A DNA stretch of 64,000 nt from Poecilobothrus nobilitatus (GCA_947095535.1 OX352772.1:230889911-230953910); one strand, 5' to 3'; counted from the stretch's first letter, positions 10,510-23,975 are shown. Numbers and translations are program-made. The notes: generated from the sequence alone by a model not told the origin.

Positions 10510-11500
10510 CATTTAATTTACGATAGTCGATGACGAGCCGCCACTTAGCCTTTCCGCTGGCCTCCTCCTTCATCGGACTATCCATACAGGGGCTGAGTAG
10601 GGTGAGCTAATGTGTCTTATGATACGTTCTTCCAACATATTTGAGATTTAGTTTTGCACTTCTTCTTTATGAATCTGTGGGTATCGATATGATTTTGCAA
10701 AGATTGGGACATTACTTATTATGCGAATTTCATGTTTCATAGTATTTGTAAAAGATAAATCTTCCTGGTAAAAGGTTTTTGAGAAGTTTTTAATAATTGT
10801 ATACAGTGCTTGCATTTCAACTTAGATGTTCAATTCTTATTTGGTCAAATACATTTTTGTGTTCAGGTCTTTCGATTATATTAAAATGTTCGTAATTTAC
10901 TATTTGGGTTTTTATGGGTTTTATATTGATAAAAATGTCATTATTATTATCGACATTAAAATTGGTTTCTATTTTATAGTGTTCAACATTACAAATACCC
11001 TCACAAACGGTCATAGTGCCGTCTCTGGACTTCTGCTCTTTTAGATAAGCTAGACCTTCTCTTTGTTGAACTGGTATAGGTAATTTGTAATTTCCTTCCG
11101 TTTTTATTTTAAGCAAAAATTTTCTTTTTCATCAGAAAAGAGTAATTTTATTTTGTTATCATTTATTATTAGAGTTTCTTTTTCGTAATCTATTTTTCCT
11201 TAAGAGGTATTAAAATATTGTTCCCTATTATACCATTGTATATTTCATGGAAGGGAAATACGTAAATTTCAATTTTTGTTGTTGAGCTACCGAGTTCCTT
11301 AAATAGCGCGATAAAAGCTTTCTGATTTATTTGAACCTTTTGTTGGATTGTTTTTAATATGATGTTACTATACTTTGGTTGGCAGAGATCGGATTATCGG
11401 GCAGAGAATAAATTTTAAAGATCTCGTATTACTGCTAACTATTATATGGGGAAGCTTGTAGTCGAGGTTACTTAGTGAAAATTTTGTGCTTGTGGGGGTT
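10510..11500 (-). pseudogene. Pol N-terminal part of Gypsy-1 (protease to RT fingers)
   Basis: At 10515-10620 a frame ends in [12 protein letters not shown], the first RT block. 10817-11116 (99 aa) is the spacer between protease and RT. 11120-11500 is a decayed protease region with no intact D-T/S-G. A stop or frameshift occurs at each junction. Confidence 0.65.
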
Positions 11501-11529
11501 CTTTATTTTGGATTTTTGTTGGAGTCCGT

Positions 11530-12440
11530 TAATATTAATATCCATCGATTCTCATGGCGGACAGGGAAAGTAGAAATTTTTTCTAAACGGGTGTCGGGGT
11601 AGAATTGTTGTTTGTGGATGTTGTACCTGTTGACTTGAATTTTGGTTTCCCTGATATGGGTAAGCAGAGATTCTATTACGTAAATTATTGTAGTTATTAT
11701 TATTATTGTAATTATAGTTACTGGGTCTATTATTGTTATAACTATAATTGTTAGACCTGCTATTGCTGTTATTTTGGTAATTTCTTTGGTTTCATTGGTT
11801 ATTCCTATTAACTATATTATTTTTCTATTAACTATTTTAGTTTACATTTCTATTATTTTTAAAGTTGTTATTGTTATTGTGTCTGGGATTGTTCTGATTC
11901 TTGTAGTTTTTATTATTATTCTCAAAGTTCCTATATGCGTATACGGCTTCGTGCAATATATCCATTGATTCTTCTAACGTTTCAGATTTTCTGCAGTATA
12001 GGATAGATCTCAGTGGTTCTGGTGTCTTGTTTTTGAAAATATTCAATGCTGAGTTTTAATTGTTATTTATTGCCTGTTCTGGCTCTTTACATTGAGTCTT
12101 TTTAAACCAGTTTTTATTTCATTATAAAATTCTATGCAACTTGTTCTGAATTTTTTCTACGTAACTCATCGATGCGTTCTTCCAAACTGGTACTGATTAT
12201 TACTGATTAGTTATTAGTATCTCCTTAATTTCTAACCAACCTGTAACGTGGTTATTCATTTCGACTACTTCCCTTGAACTTCCTTTTAATTTGGATTTTA
12301 TTGTATCGGAGAAGATACTCTGACTTAAATTATCGTATCTTAACAATAACGGATGTATTTTACCTATAACATCTGCGAAGTTTTGTAGTTCGTTGAAATC
12401 TCCATAAAAGTCGGGTAATTCAAAAATCCAATTAGAACTA
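11530..12440 (-). pseudogene. Gag of Gypsy-1
   Basis: The upstream frame (about 12180-12430) has FADVIGKIHPLLLRYDNLSQ and KLKGSSREVV, the retrotransposon Gag core. 11837-12046 carries FKNKTPEPLRSILYCRK, YAYRNFENN and an Asn-rich, basic C-terminus, like the Asn-rich Gag tail of Gypsy-2. Errantivirus Gag often lacks CCHC knuckles, and none is seen. Stops lie near 12055 and 12205. Confidence 0.7.
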
Positions 12441-13075
12441 AAGATTTACCAATATTGAAATTATTATATCAAGGAAATTTCTCTAAATTTTTCTTTTTTT
12501 ATTTCATAAGTAATTTATTTAATAATGTAATGTAATAAATATAATAATGTAATATAATAATTTTATACTATATAATTTGTTAAAGTATAAATATTTCTTA
12601 AAGATAGTTTGCAAATGATATAATTTTCTCCTTGTTTTTTTTTATATACTTTTTTTTCTTTTTTTCTACTTATTGCAATATAACAGTGCATATAAAAAAA
12701 AAATTCTCTATATTGTTAATGGTTTTTTTTTTCTTTTGAAGAAGTTGCAAATGATATTAATTTTTCCATATATTTTTTTTTATTATTTTTTCTTATTTTA
12801 CTTATTGCAATTTAATAATGTAAAAAATTTCTTTATATAATTTTTTTTTTTATTTGGAAACTAATAATTAAAGATTAAGAAACAGAAACAGAAATAAATA
12901 AAATAAAAACTAAATTATAAAACATATTATAATTAATTATAAAATATTTTTATAATTATAAAATTATAAAATATAATAAAATTAAATTATTATATTTTTA
13001 TTGTTCTTAGGTAATTTAATCACTGCTATTTTTCAAAGAAGATTTAATGTTTTTTTGTTTATTTTTATTTTTATC
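12441..13075 (-). other. leader of Gypsy-1, low-complexity AT
   Basis: Non-coding. It holds two related copies of a roughly 140-bp segment (GCAAATGATAT...ACTTATTGCAAT at about 12610 and 12748). The rest is A/T runs and TATAAT-like strings. The leader continues at 24160 beyond the LINE-4 insertion. Confidence 0.55.
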
Positions 13076-13087
13076 ACTTCTTCTGGT
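13076..13087. repeat. 12-bp target-site duplication of LINE-4, left
   Basis: ACTTCTTCTGGT. The same 12 bases occur at 24148-24159, immediately after the LINE-4 poly(A). They are 11 kb apart because Gypsy-2 landed inside the LINE. Confidence 0.9.
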
Positions 13088-13114
13088 GGGGGGTAAACCG
13101 TATTCATCGACCTC

Positions 13115-13118
13115 CGCG
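13115..13118. repeat. 4-bp target-site duplication of Gypsy-2, left
   Basis: CGCG, repeated at 19676-19679. A 4-bp duplication at an alternating pyrimidine-purine site is typical of errantivirus integrases. Confidence 0.8.
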
Positions 13119-13498
13119 AGTTACGTTACCATTTTCTGTAACGTCCAAATATAAAAATACCGACAACACAAAATGCAATCCGACATCTTCAGAGAAAATT
13201 GAAATGCATAATTATGAAATAAAGTCGATGAACGATCGAAGGTTAAACGATCGACATAAAATATTACTTTTTTAAGAAAAGTGATATTTTATACGAATTA
13301 ACAGTTTTTACTTTCGTCAGCAAATTTAGCAATTCAGGTAATAAATTGAATGTTAATTAAAATTAAAAAGTTCAGTTAATAAAAGTTAACAGTAAAGATT
13401 AGTTCTATCTTTTAGTTTAATTAAAAGTTAAATAAAGTTTATTTTAAAATAAAAACTATTTCTTTTTTTTAAATTAAGAAAAGAATTAAATCGCTTTT
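13119..13498 (+). repeat. 5' LTR of Gypsy-2
   Basis: 380 bp, from AGTTACG to the T run after GAATTAAATCG. It aligns with 19329-19675 throughout except for extra sequence at about 13145-13175. Confidence 0.9.
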
Positions 13499-13517
13499 AG
13501 CGCAGTCGGTATCATCC
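13499..13517 (+). promoter_or_regulatory. primer binding site of Gypsy-2, tRNA-Ser-like
   Basis: AGCGCAGTCGGTATCATCC directly after the 5' LTR. It closely resembles the tRNA-Ser-complementary site TGGCGCAGTCGGTAGGAT seen intact in Gypsy-1 at 24285-24302. The downstream half is altered. Confidence 0.7.
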
Positions 13518-13710
13518 TTTTTTCAAAAGAAAAAGATCCAGTGATATCGAACCTAATATAATATATAAATATTATATATAAAGAAAAAAAACAAAAAAAA
13601 GGATCAAAGAAACACAGCAAAATTCTAAAATTAATTTTGTACAGAGACATTCAAAAATTTATAACAAACGCAACAAATTTTTCGATCAAAATCGAAACTT
13701 AAATTCCAAT

Positions 13711-14727
13711 ATGGCAACCATCGAGCAATTGACAAATTTGCTTTACTAACACAACAGTTAAATGAGCAGAATAGCAGACTAAACCAAGTTAATCGAACGG
13801 TGTTTGAACTAACACCGGACCAAATAATTAGAAACTTAAATGAAATAACACCTTTTTCTGGTGAAAATTCCTATAAATTAAAATCATTTCTAAGTGCGGT
13901 TGAAGATGTAGAAGCTCTTTGTGGGCAAAACAATGTCCAAGTAAGGCAGTATTGTTTAAAAAAAGCTATAAACAGCAAAATTTTTGGTAAAGCCAGAAAT
14001 GTCATCCTGAAAATTCCCGAAGGCAGACACTGTAGGGACACTGTAGTCAACACACTTTCAGTAAGATTCAGACCAAAAAGGACAATACATTAGCCAGCTC
14101 CTGTTCCAAGCAAAGTAATATAAGGTATTTAATTTTAAAGATTTATTTAATAAATTAAGTAATATAAAATCAGAAACTAGTGAAATTTGTGATTTTGATA
14201 ACGAAGAAAGTTTTACTGATGAATCTATAGATAAAGAATTAGTTCAAAATTTAAAATTAAAATTAACCCCAATTATGCAAATACAAATAGATCAAAGTAA
14301 AACTTTATTCGAATTAGATAATATTTTTTGTCAATCAGAAATATATTTAAGTGATGAAGTGATTAAAAATGAATATAAATTAAATAAAAATAATAAGTTA
14401 AGAAAAATAAATCAATTTGTTGTTGAAAAAAATAAAAAGGAAAACCCTAATTTTCAAAGAAAAAATTCTTCCTATAATAACAATTATTACCGTTCTAACC
14501 ATTATTCACCAAACTCATATAATAATCCAAATTCGACAAGGCCAAATTTTTTTAATAACAATAATCAAAATAACAGAACGACTGGACAATTTAGAAGACA
14601 GAATTTTTCTGAAAATAATAGATCAGGACAATTTAGAAACTTTAATAATGGGGCAGAACAACCAATGGAAATAGACAATATTAACGAAGAAAATGAAGCG
14701 AACCAAGAGGTAAATTTTACAAATTAG
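13711..14727 (+). pseudogene. Gag of Gypsy-2
   Basis: ATG at 13711 opens MATIEQLTNLL. The frame shifts near 13745 into 13800-14092, which has the Gag core (ITPFSGENSYKLKSFLSAVE, CLKKAINSKIFGKARNVI). It shifts again at about 14093 into 14160-14727 with an Asn/Arg-rich nucleocapsid-like tail (NNNNQNNRTTGQFRRQNF) and an acidic end. No CCHC motif. Two indels break an otherwise full-length Gag. Confidence 0.8.
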
Positions 14728-14736
14728 CCTCAGAAA

Positions 14737-15994
14737 ATAGATTACCACTTATTAAATTAACATTTGAAAAAATATCAATTAATTGTTTAATAGATACAGA
14801 GTCAGACACTAGTCTTATAAAATCCTATATATTACCATACAAAATATTAAATTTGCATAAGCCAATTACATATAATTCTTTAGGTGGACCAAAAAGTGTA
14901 ACACACAAAGTTATTACACCTATACCCAAAGAATTAATTAAAACGGGAACTTTAGAATGGAAAATATTCCCTCTCAAGAGTGGAAAATATGATGCAATAG
15001 GCATGCATTATGATGCATTAATTTCTTAATTCCTTTTCAATCAAAAATAGAGGTTGAGAATCAGTTTTTAGAAATTTTTTCCAAGTATAAAATTCCTTTC
15101 GAAAATTTAAATTTTCCCAGTGAAATTGCTCAAGCAAATCACTTAGAACCAATCAATAACATAAAAGAAGAAATTTTTAATAAAATAAATTAAGACCATC
15201 TTAATTCTGAAGAAAAATCATATTTAAAAGATTTACTAAGTAAAAATCAAGACTTATTTTTCGGTGAAGGTGACAATCTGACCTTTACACACGAAATAAA
15301 ACATGAAATCAAATTAAAGCATGAAAATCCGATTTATAGTAAAATATATCGCTACCCACAACTTCACGAAAAAGAAAAGCAAATTCAGGAAATGCTAAAA
15401 CAAGGAATAATTAGAGAATCTAATTCACCCTACAATTCTCCACTTTGGATTGTACCAAAAAAAATGGACAACTCTAACATAAAGAAAAAGAGAATAGTAA
15501 TAGACTATAGGAAACTTAACGAAATTACAATTGACGATAAGTTTCCTATACCAAACATAGACAACATTCTAGACAAACTTGGACGTTCACAATACTTTAC
15601 GACATTGGACTTAGCGAAAGGCTTTCACCAAATTATGATGAATGAAAACAACCAAAAGAAAACAGCCTTTTCTGCACCTTTCGGGCATTACGAATATATT
15701 CGTATGCCTTTTGGACTGAAAAATGCGCCGTCTACTTTTCAGAGAATGATGAACTCTGTACTTAGAGAATACATCAATAAAATATGCGTAGTATATCTAG
15801 ACGATATACTGATTTTCAGTACATCTATTCAAGAACATATGACTAATACAAATAAAATCTGCAATAAACTAAGACAAACCAATTTAAATATTCAAATAGA
15901 CAAGTGTAATTATTTCTGTAAAGAGACGAAATATTTGGGACATGTACTATCTTTGGAATTAAACCCAATCCAAAAAAAATTAATAACATTGTAG
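14737..15994 (+). pseudogene. protease and reverse transcriptase of Gypsy-2
   Basis: 14737-15028 contains a retropepsin-like stretch (CLIDTESDTSLI, with DTE in place of DTG). A stop at 15028 and a break near 15190 follow. 15392-15994 (200 aa) is nearly all of [60 protein letters not shown] and the catalytic [11 protein letters not shown] frameshift near 15975 separates it from the connection domain. Confidence 0.9.
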
Positions 15995-17991
15995 AATTGA
16001 AACTGCCAGCTACTCAAAATCAGATCAAGTCCTTCTTGGGAATTAATGGCTATTACAGAAAGTTCATAAAGGACTATGCCAAAATAGCCCAACCGATGAC
16101 GAGGTACTTGAAAAAGGACACTCAAATAAACAAATTTGACTCTTCTTACATTAACGCTTTTGAACAATTAAAAACCCTTATAACTTCACATCCCATTCTT
16201 AAATACCCAGACTTTAACAAACCTTTTAAACTTAATACAGACGCAAGTAATTTCGCAATAGATGGAGTACTACTTCAAGACAACCATCCAATTTCGTATG
16301 CCAGTAGAACTCTAAATAATCATGAAATTCGTTATAGTACGACAGAAAAAGAACTTCTGGCCGTTATATGGGCCATAAAATATTTTCGACCGTATATTTA
16401 CGGAAAAGAATTTGAACTAAGAACAGATCACCAAGCTTTAAAATGGTTACATACAAAATATTTAGGTAAAGACTTAAATCCAAGGTTACAAAGATGGATT
16501 TTGTCTTTAGAGGAATATAACATAAAAATTGAATTTCTAAAAGGGAAAGAAAATAAAATTGCTGATTTTCTCAGCAGGATAAATACGGGCGAACATAGGA
16601 TAAATATATTGACCGAGACGTTCAATTCTAACGAAGGAAAGGAAACCATAAATTCACAAAATCAAGAAAACGCTTCTCAAAACAATGACAATACTTCTCT
16701 CCAACCGACAATTCATTCTCAGGAAGAAGAACAAAATGACCACATTCCTATTTTAGAAACAAGAGTAAACCGCTTTAAAACCCAAGTAATAATCACTTTT
16801 AATTTCACACAAGATTTTGAACAAATATTAGGAAATCGTAGAATCTATATTAATCCAGATTCAACTACAGCAAACTTAACCAATACTTTAAAAACTTATA
16901 TATCAGGAAACAAAGTTGCAATATATACCCAAATATCTGATCATGATTTTAACGTTTTTCAACAAACTTTAATTAAAGAATTTCCCAATATTAAATTCGT
17001 AAGATGTACTTACTTCGCTCAAGATATAAAAACTGAAGAAGAATTAATAAAAATAGTGTCTATCCATCATAAAGAACAAAAACATCCAGGAATCGTTGCT
17101 CTTTATGAAAATTTAAAAACAAAAATATATAACAAACAACTCAAATTAATAATAAATAAAACTACAAACAATTGCAATATATGTTGTCAAGGGAAATATG
17201 ATCGCAACCAAATCAGACCCAAGTTTAAGAAATCTGAAATACCTACAAAAAACAACAATATTGTTCATGTAGATACCTATACAAATAAAAAGCAAACATT
17301 TATAGTCTTTATTGATAAATTCACAAAATTTGCAACAGTTTATTCATTAGAAAACAGAAATCACGTAGAAATTATAGAAAAACTATGAATATATTTTAAT
17401 CACAAAAAACCAAAGAAACTGATTGCGGATAACGAATTCAAATCCATCCATATAAAAAAATTCCTTAATAATGAAAATGTAGAATTACACCTTGTTAAAC
17501 CCAATTCACATACTGGTAATTCAAATGTAGAAAGACTTAATAATACAATCACTGAAAAATTACGTATATTGAATCTAGAACAACCATGTCCAATAATAGT
17601 TCAGCTTTTAGAAGCTATAAAATCCTATAATAATCAATATCACAGTACAATAAAAACAACTCCTTCAAATGTTGAAAATAACTGAATTTCAATAGAAACA
17701 ATATACAAGAATCTCATTAACTCCCAAAATAAAAGATTGACTAAACATAACAAAAACAGAGAAGACTACAAAGAAACTAGAAAACAAGGATATATAAAAA
17801 ATTATAAATCACTAAGACACAAAGAAGAACCCAAATACAGAAAACACAACTTATCAAATATACACTGTACTAATATAAAACGACCTCTTAAATTTTCATA
17901 CAACCCCAGTAACGAAACTTCTTCTACTATTTCTGATGTTACTTCTACTAGCACAACTGACATTCACTCAATTGCAAATAGAGAAAATTGA
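15972..17991 (+). pseudogene. RNase H and integrase of Gypsy-2
   Basis: 15997-17388 (463 aa) starts with the RT connection (SFLGINGYYRKFI), then RNase H (NTDASNFAI, YASRTLNNHEIRYSTTEKEL, RTDHQALKWL, DFLSR), then the integrase zinc finger (HHKEQKHPG, CNICCQGKYDR) and core (HVDTY). TGA at 17386 and TGA at 17683 interrupt the core, which goes on with IADNEFKS and NVERLNNT, so D, D and E are visible. A basic tail (17737-17991) overlaps the Env start. Confidence 0.88.
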
Positions 17992-19345
17992 ATCTACAAT
18001 TGGATATACTATTATACAAGAAAAAGAAATTCTGATACCAACAATTTTTAATTATTCTCTTCATATAATTGACTTAAACCAAATCGACAAAATAATAAAT
18101 GAATTAATAACTAGTACAACCTTGCTACCTAAAAACATTAGTTACCTACTACTTAAAGATATTGAAACATTACAAGACAAATTAGCAACATTAGAAAATG
18201 GACACCACTCAATACATAAACGAGGACTGATTAATTTCATAGGAACAATCAGTAAATGGATAGCTGGAACTATGGACGATGACGACAGAGAAAAAATTAA
18301 CCAACATTTCCGCGATTGACAATAACAACCATAAAGTTATATCAACAATAAGTAAACAAATACTAATAAACAACAATTTCAATACATCCATAAATAAATT
18401 GCTTAACGCTATTAAAGAAGACAGAGAGATAACTAAAGAGTTCTTAAAAGAAGTAACTAACCAAAATCAACTTAAAATCACAATATTCGACATTAAATTA
18501 AATATTCAAGAAATAGACAGAATTATAAACGAACTACAACACAATATAATACTTTCTAATATCAACATAACTCATCCATCGCTTTTAACTCATGAAGAAA
18601 TTTTAGAATATCAAATTAACGCAGATAAAATAAAAAACCTAAAAGTAGGATTTTCGAACAAGTTAATTTTCCTAATTAAAATTCCATATAGAATGAGTTT
18701 AATAAATAAAAAATTAATTGTACCTTTAGCAAACGAAAACACTTGTAACTCAATAGAATATCCAATTACACAAACTTTAGAATATCGCGGTAAATATTAT
18801 GAATATAATTTAAACAAAGCACTTCATCAGTTAAATGACCTAAGACATTGTATTACTCAGCAAAATTGTAAAAATATAAAAAGTTGTTCAACAGAAATTT
18901 ATAGTATAGATGATAGTAGTTTATTAATTTAATTAGCGAAAAACATAACTTTAGTTTCAAATTGTGACGAACGAAAATTACAATTAAATGGAAATTATTT
19001 CATAAAATTTTACAATTGTATTATAAATCTAGATAATAAGGCATATTATAATAATATCAAAGAAATAAAAAATAAATATGTAATTCCTAATTTAGCCTAT
19101 AAGTCTCAAAATAATTCTTAAACTTTAAGTGATATTGTAATTAAAACAACAAAAAACATAGAAGAAATTGAAGAACTAAAATTCCATAAAAATTTGTTTA
19201 TTCAGAAATTACTGTGTTTATAATAATAACCTTAATTCTAATAATTGTAATCATTATTTTATATTGTAAGATGCAAATAAAAACGATTAAAGCGATTCAG
19301 GAGAATCTTAATTTTAACGAAGGAAGAGTTACGTTACCATTTTCT
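17936..19345 (+). pseudogene. Env of Gypsy-2 (F-like fusion glycoprotein)
   Basis: It opens with a hydrophobic signal-like MLLLLAQLTF. 17936-18319 reaches a basic cleavage-type site before a hydrophobic KRGLINFIG fusion-peptide-like segment and GTMDDDDR. A frameshift near 18290 leads into 18279-18932 with heptad repeats and a Cys-rich ectodomain (CITQQNCKNIKSC). After a stop, other frames lead to a strong transmembrane helix at about 19205-19260 and a short tail reading into the 3' LTR. The gene overlaps the pol end in another frame; mRNA splicing is usual in this family. Confidence 0.8.
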
Positions 19346-19675
19346 GTAACGTAATCCGATACCTTCAGACAAAATCGAAATGCATAATTATGAAATAAAG
19401 TCGATGAACGATCGAAGGTTAAACGATCCACATAAAATATTACTTTTTTAATAAAAGTGATATTTTATACGATTTAACAGTTTTTACTTTCGTCAGCAAA
19501 TTTAGCAATTCAGGCAATAAATTGAATGTTTAATTAAAATTAAAAAGTTCAGTTAATAAAAGTTAACAGTAAAGACTAGTTCTATCTTTTAGTTTAATTA
19601 AAAGTTAAATAAAGTTTATTTTAAAATAAAAACAATTTCTTTTTTTTAAATTAAGAAAAGAATTGAATCGTTTTT
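19329..19675 (+). repeat. 3' LTR of Gypsy-2
   Basis: 347 bp, AGTTACG...AATCGTTTTT, preceded by the short purine-rich ACGAAGGAAG. It is followed by the CGCG duplication at 19676-19679. Confidence 0.9.
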
Positions 19676-20128
19676 CGCGTGGTCTCTCCTGGAAACTGAT
19701 TAAATCAGTCTAAGAGATAGAACGTGCAGGGAGTATAGAACTGAGATGTAGAGAAAGCCTGGTAGCATAGCTACATAGACTCCTTCATGCAAATCAGTTT
19801 CTGGAAGTAACTGCCGATGGTGCTGCCTTGTACTACATAGAATTGGTATCTCAAAGGCTAGGAGATGACAACTCCGAAATTAAACTAAATCCAGAAGCGT
19901 CTGACCCAGAATGGGCGGCTTACTGATCTGCGTCTGACCTGACTTACACCTGGCTGTAAATATAAAAAGCAAAAACAAGAAAAAGAACAAATGAAGTTGC
20001 AAAAAATAATAAAGTTACCAAACAGGGAAACGGATGCCCAGAACCGGTACGTGCAGCGAGTAAGCGAGTGGGCTCCCACGGACCGTCATCATGCGACCAC
20101 TCGGTACTGTTAGTGGAGTCAAAGTAAA
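19676..20128 (+). promoter_or_regulatory. 5' UTR of LINE-4
   Basis: Non-coding, clearly less AT-rich than its surroundings. It continues from the 31-bp LINE start at 13088-13118. Full-length Jockey-type elements hold an internal promoter in such a 5' UTR; no individual element could be confirmed. Confidence 0.55.
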
Positions 20129-21607
20129 GTGCTAGATATTGCTACTGTACTAGAAAACGCAAAGATGGGATTAAAAACGCAAAGATGGGAAAAAAGTGGG
20201 AAACTAACTTGGTCACCTACAATAGGTAAAAGATCTTTGTTAAAAAATCCTAATGGAAACACAGCTGATGAAAAAAGCTCTGCTCAAGATCCTAGTCCAA
20301 AACGAAAAGGTATCAAGAAAACAACAGAAAATGATTTATTAACACCTAAATCTAAACTAACATGGAGACACATGATATATTAACACCAAAACCTAAACAT
20401 GAAGAAACCAAAGACAAAACAATTATAAGATTAGAAAAAGAGTTGTCTATAGCTAGAGAGCTGAAATCAAGGAGCTAAGAGATATTATAACCTCAATGCA
20501 ATATAATAAGAACTATTCACCTTCTAACTCAGACTCTGAAGAGGAATTGGTGGCCAAAGAAACAGAATGGCTATTACAAAAAAAAACATAAAAAGGAAAA
20601 GTTTCAAGTTCGTCAAAACTAAAAATACCAAGCCCTACAATTAAACCAAAATCGAAGCAAAAAGAACTAAAACAACATAAACCGCCTCCATTAATATTGA
20701 GTAATGTTAAAAACTTCTCTGAAATAAAGCGTAGTTTAGAATCAAAAAACCTTAAATTCCAAGCAAATTTAATGAGTAATGATCAAATAAAAATCACTGT
20801 GGATACGGAGATGGAATATAGAGATCTAACAAAATTCGCCAATGATACAAAGCTAGAATGGCACTCTTATGAAAATAAACAAACTAGACCGATAAGAGTC
20901 ATGGTAAGGAATCTACATCCTACATGTAATACGGATGACATAAAAAATTAACTTATTGATAAAGGTTTTAAAATTATCGAAGTTGTAAACAGGATTAAAA
21001 AATTTAAACAGCATGTAACTAGGCTTCCTCTATTTATGCTTACTTTCGAAAATACAGAATACATCAAAAAACTATACGAAATTCAATATATTAACCACAT
21101 GAAAGTTAAAATAGAAGCAAGTAGAAGTAACAAAATGATTCCCCAATCTAAAAAATGTCAAAGATATGGACACACAAAAGTATTGTCAACGTGAACCAAG
21201 CTGTGTTAAATGTGCAACACTTAACAATAGATTGCAAGAAGCCTAAAACTCTTCCAGCTAAATGCTCTAACTGTGGTAAAGATCATCCAGCGAACTATAG
21301 AGGATGCCAAATTGCCGTAGAGCTTCAGAAGAGGAGAAATAAAATAACAAGCTCACGTAAAGATCAAATCAAACAACCAAGAACGTTTACTTCACAAAAA
21401 ATTAGCAAAGAATTAACTTTTGCAGAAGCAGTTTCCACAAATAAAATTCCTCAGCAAAATAATATACCAAACAATGATAATAACTTCACACAGAGGATCA
21501 AAAATGTGATCAATATGATGAATGAACTATCATTCAGATTAGAAAAAATAGAACCAAGAACAGAGGTTCTCAGCTCTCTATCTCAGAGTAGATCACCTTC
21601 TATATGA
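20129..21607 (+). pseudogene. LINE-4 ORF1 (Gag-like nucleic-acid-binding protein)
   Basis: A charged N-terminal region (20129-20383; further pieces to 20590) is followed by an RRM-like block (20697-20951: VKNFSEIKRSLE, TRPIRVMVRNLHP). Two zinc-knuckle regions come next: CQRYGHTKVYC near 21155-21190 in a shifted frame, and CSNCGKDHPANYRGC at about 21260-21310. This is the usual ORF1 layout of Jockey-type LINEs, which coats element RNA. At least three frameshifts or stops are present. It ends TGA at 21605-21607, overlapping the ORF2 ATG. Confidence 0.8.
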
Positions 21608-23975
21608 ACCAGAGAAACCTAAAAATAGCAACATGGAACGCTAATGGCGTAATAAACAAAATACAAGAAGTAGAAGTTTTCTTAGTAACTGAAAATATTG
21701 ATATTCTTCTTATATCAGAAACGCATCTAACAAAACAATCATATCTAAAACTCAAAGGATATAAAATCTATTTAGCTAACCACCCAGGAAATCAAGCAAA
21801 AGGAGGAAGTGCAATAGCAATCAAAGAAAATATTGACCATTATAAAGAATGCAACTTACAAACTGAAGAAGTACAAATTACTAAAATTATTATTAAAATC
21901 GTTAAACAAAAACTATCTATAGGCGCTTTATATTGTCCACCAAAATATAACTTAAAGAAAATAGACTATATTAATATAATAAAGCACATGGGTGAGAGAT
22001 TTATTCTAGACGGAGACTTCAATACCAAAAATATCGAATGGGATTCCAGACTTACAACAACAAAGGGCAAAGTCTTAAAGAATGCAGCAAAACATACAGG
22101 CTGTGTATTCCACTTCACAGGGAAACCTAGTTATTTGCCATCTAACTTGAACAAAATTCCAGATCTTCTAGACTTCTTTATTTCTAGGAAAGTCTCTAAC
22201 TACGTACATATAGAAGAAAATCAATATTTAAATTCTGATCATTCAGCAGTCATATTAACATTAAGAGAAGAAATTATTAAAAAAGAAAGTAAGCTAACAC
22301 TTACTAATAATACAACTGACTGGAAGAGTTTTCAAATTGAAGTTCAAAGTAAAATCAATCTCAACCTTCAAATCCAATCAACTTCTCAGTTAGAATATGA
22401 ATGCGAGAACTTCACTAATATAATCCAAGAATCAGCATGGAATAACACAAAAGAAATTAAACGTAGAACAGTTGGTAATAAATATCCTAGAGAAATTAAA
22501 GAGTTAGTTATCACCAAAAGAAGAGCTAGAAGAAAGTGGCAACAGACAAGAAGTCCAGGCGACAAAACTATACTAAACAGAAGAGCCCAACAACTAAAAA
22601 GAGAAATTCAAAAAATAAAAGAAGAATCCTGCAAAAATTACCTACAAAATTTAAATGCATATAAAGAATCAGAATATTCCTTGCGGAAAGCCACAAGTAA
22701 GCTTAAGAGACCAATCACCCAAATTCCACCCATCAGAAGACAAGATAATACCTGGGCAAGGAACAACAAGGAGAAAGTCGAAATGTTTGCGGAGCACTTA
22801 GCTAGCATATTTAAGCCTAATAATATTGAATTTGATAATCCACAGGAAGAAATTCTAAAAAACCTGGAGAGAACGGAAATTAAATTCACTCAAAAGGAAG
22901 TAGCCAGTACTATAAAAAACAGTTTTAAAACTAAAAAGGCCCCAGGATTCGACCTAATCACAATTGAAATCCTAAACAAATTGTCGAAAAAGGTCATAAC
23001 TATGCTAACTATACTCATTAATGCTGTATTTAGAATGAAATATGTGCCAAGTTTTTGGAAAGTAGCTGAACTGATCATGATACAAAAACCAGGGAAATCT
23101 CCAAACGAAGTAAAGTCGCACCGACCTATATCATTACTACCAGTAATCTCAAAAGTATTTGAAAAATTATTACTAAAACGGTTGAAACCTGTAATGGAAA
23201 GTAAAAAGCTAATTTCTAATCATCAATTCGGATTCAGGTCTAATCACTCCACAGTAGAACAAATACATCGGATTACTGATATTATAGAAAAAGCACTTGA
23301 GGAAAAAAAAGTGTGTTCTACAATTTTCTTGGACGTTGCACAATCCTTTGATATTAAGATTAAGGATTAATTTACAAATTAAACAAACAATTACCAAACC
23401 AATTTGTTGAACTAATTGCATCCTATCTAAATAACAGATTATTTAGAATTAAACTTGAAAATGAATATTCCGACCTCAGATAAATTAAGGCAGGTGTTCC
23501 ACAAGGAAGCATCTTGGGTTCAATACTATATCTACTATATACTTGCGACATACCAGTTTCAGCCAATACTACAGTAGAAACATTTGCAGATGATACTGCC
23601 ATATTAGCAGTTGAATCTAACTTAAATGACGCGACAGCTGAACTACAAAGAGCAAATAATCACATCCATAATTCGACCAAAATATGGAAAATTAAACTGA
23701 ACGAAGCTAAATCTGTACACGTTAATTTTACAAACAAACATATTCAAGAGAATTTGCCAGTAAACATAAATAATACCACTATTCCAAACCAAAAATCGGC
23801 AAAGTACTTGGGAATGACGCTGGATGCAAAACTTCGGTGGAAAGAGCATGTAAAAATAAAAAGAACCGAGCTAGAGTTAAAATACAGAAATTTTTATTGG
23901 CTCCTAGGCCGAAGGTCAAATTTATGAATACAAAACAAAATCTTAATTTACAATCAAGTACTGAAACTAGTAGTA
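21604..23975 (+). pseudogene. LINE-4 ORF2 (endonuclease and reverse transcriptase)
   Basis: ATG at 21604 overlaps the ORF1 stop (ATGA). A continuous 588-aa frame runs to 23370: AP-like endonuclease (IATWNANGV, LISETHLTKQ, LDGDFNTKNIEW, LNSDHSAVIL), linker, then RT fingers (KKAPGFDLITIEIL, KSHRPISLLPVISKVFE, HQFGFRSNHSTVEQIHR). After stops and frameshifts (23371-23510), 23514-23927 has the FADDTAIL catalytic box. The C-terminal domain seen in LINE-5 is missing after about 23975. Confidence 0.9.

Larger units (their letters stand above)
13119..19675 (+). mobile_element. complete errantivirus-type gypsy element ('Gypsy-2')
   Basis: 6.56 kb with LTRs at 13119-13498 and 19329-19675, a tRNA-Ser-like primer site, Gag, Pol (protease, RT, RNase H, integrase) and Env. 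LTRs start AGTTACGTTACC, the AGT start seen in gypsy/17.6/297-type elements. The LTRs are closely alike except for a 5' LTR segment of about 32 bp missing from the 3' copy, so insertion is younger than LINE-4. All three genes carry one or a few frameshifts or stops. Confidence 0.92.
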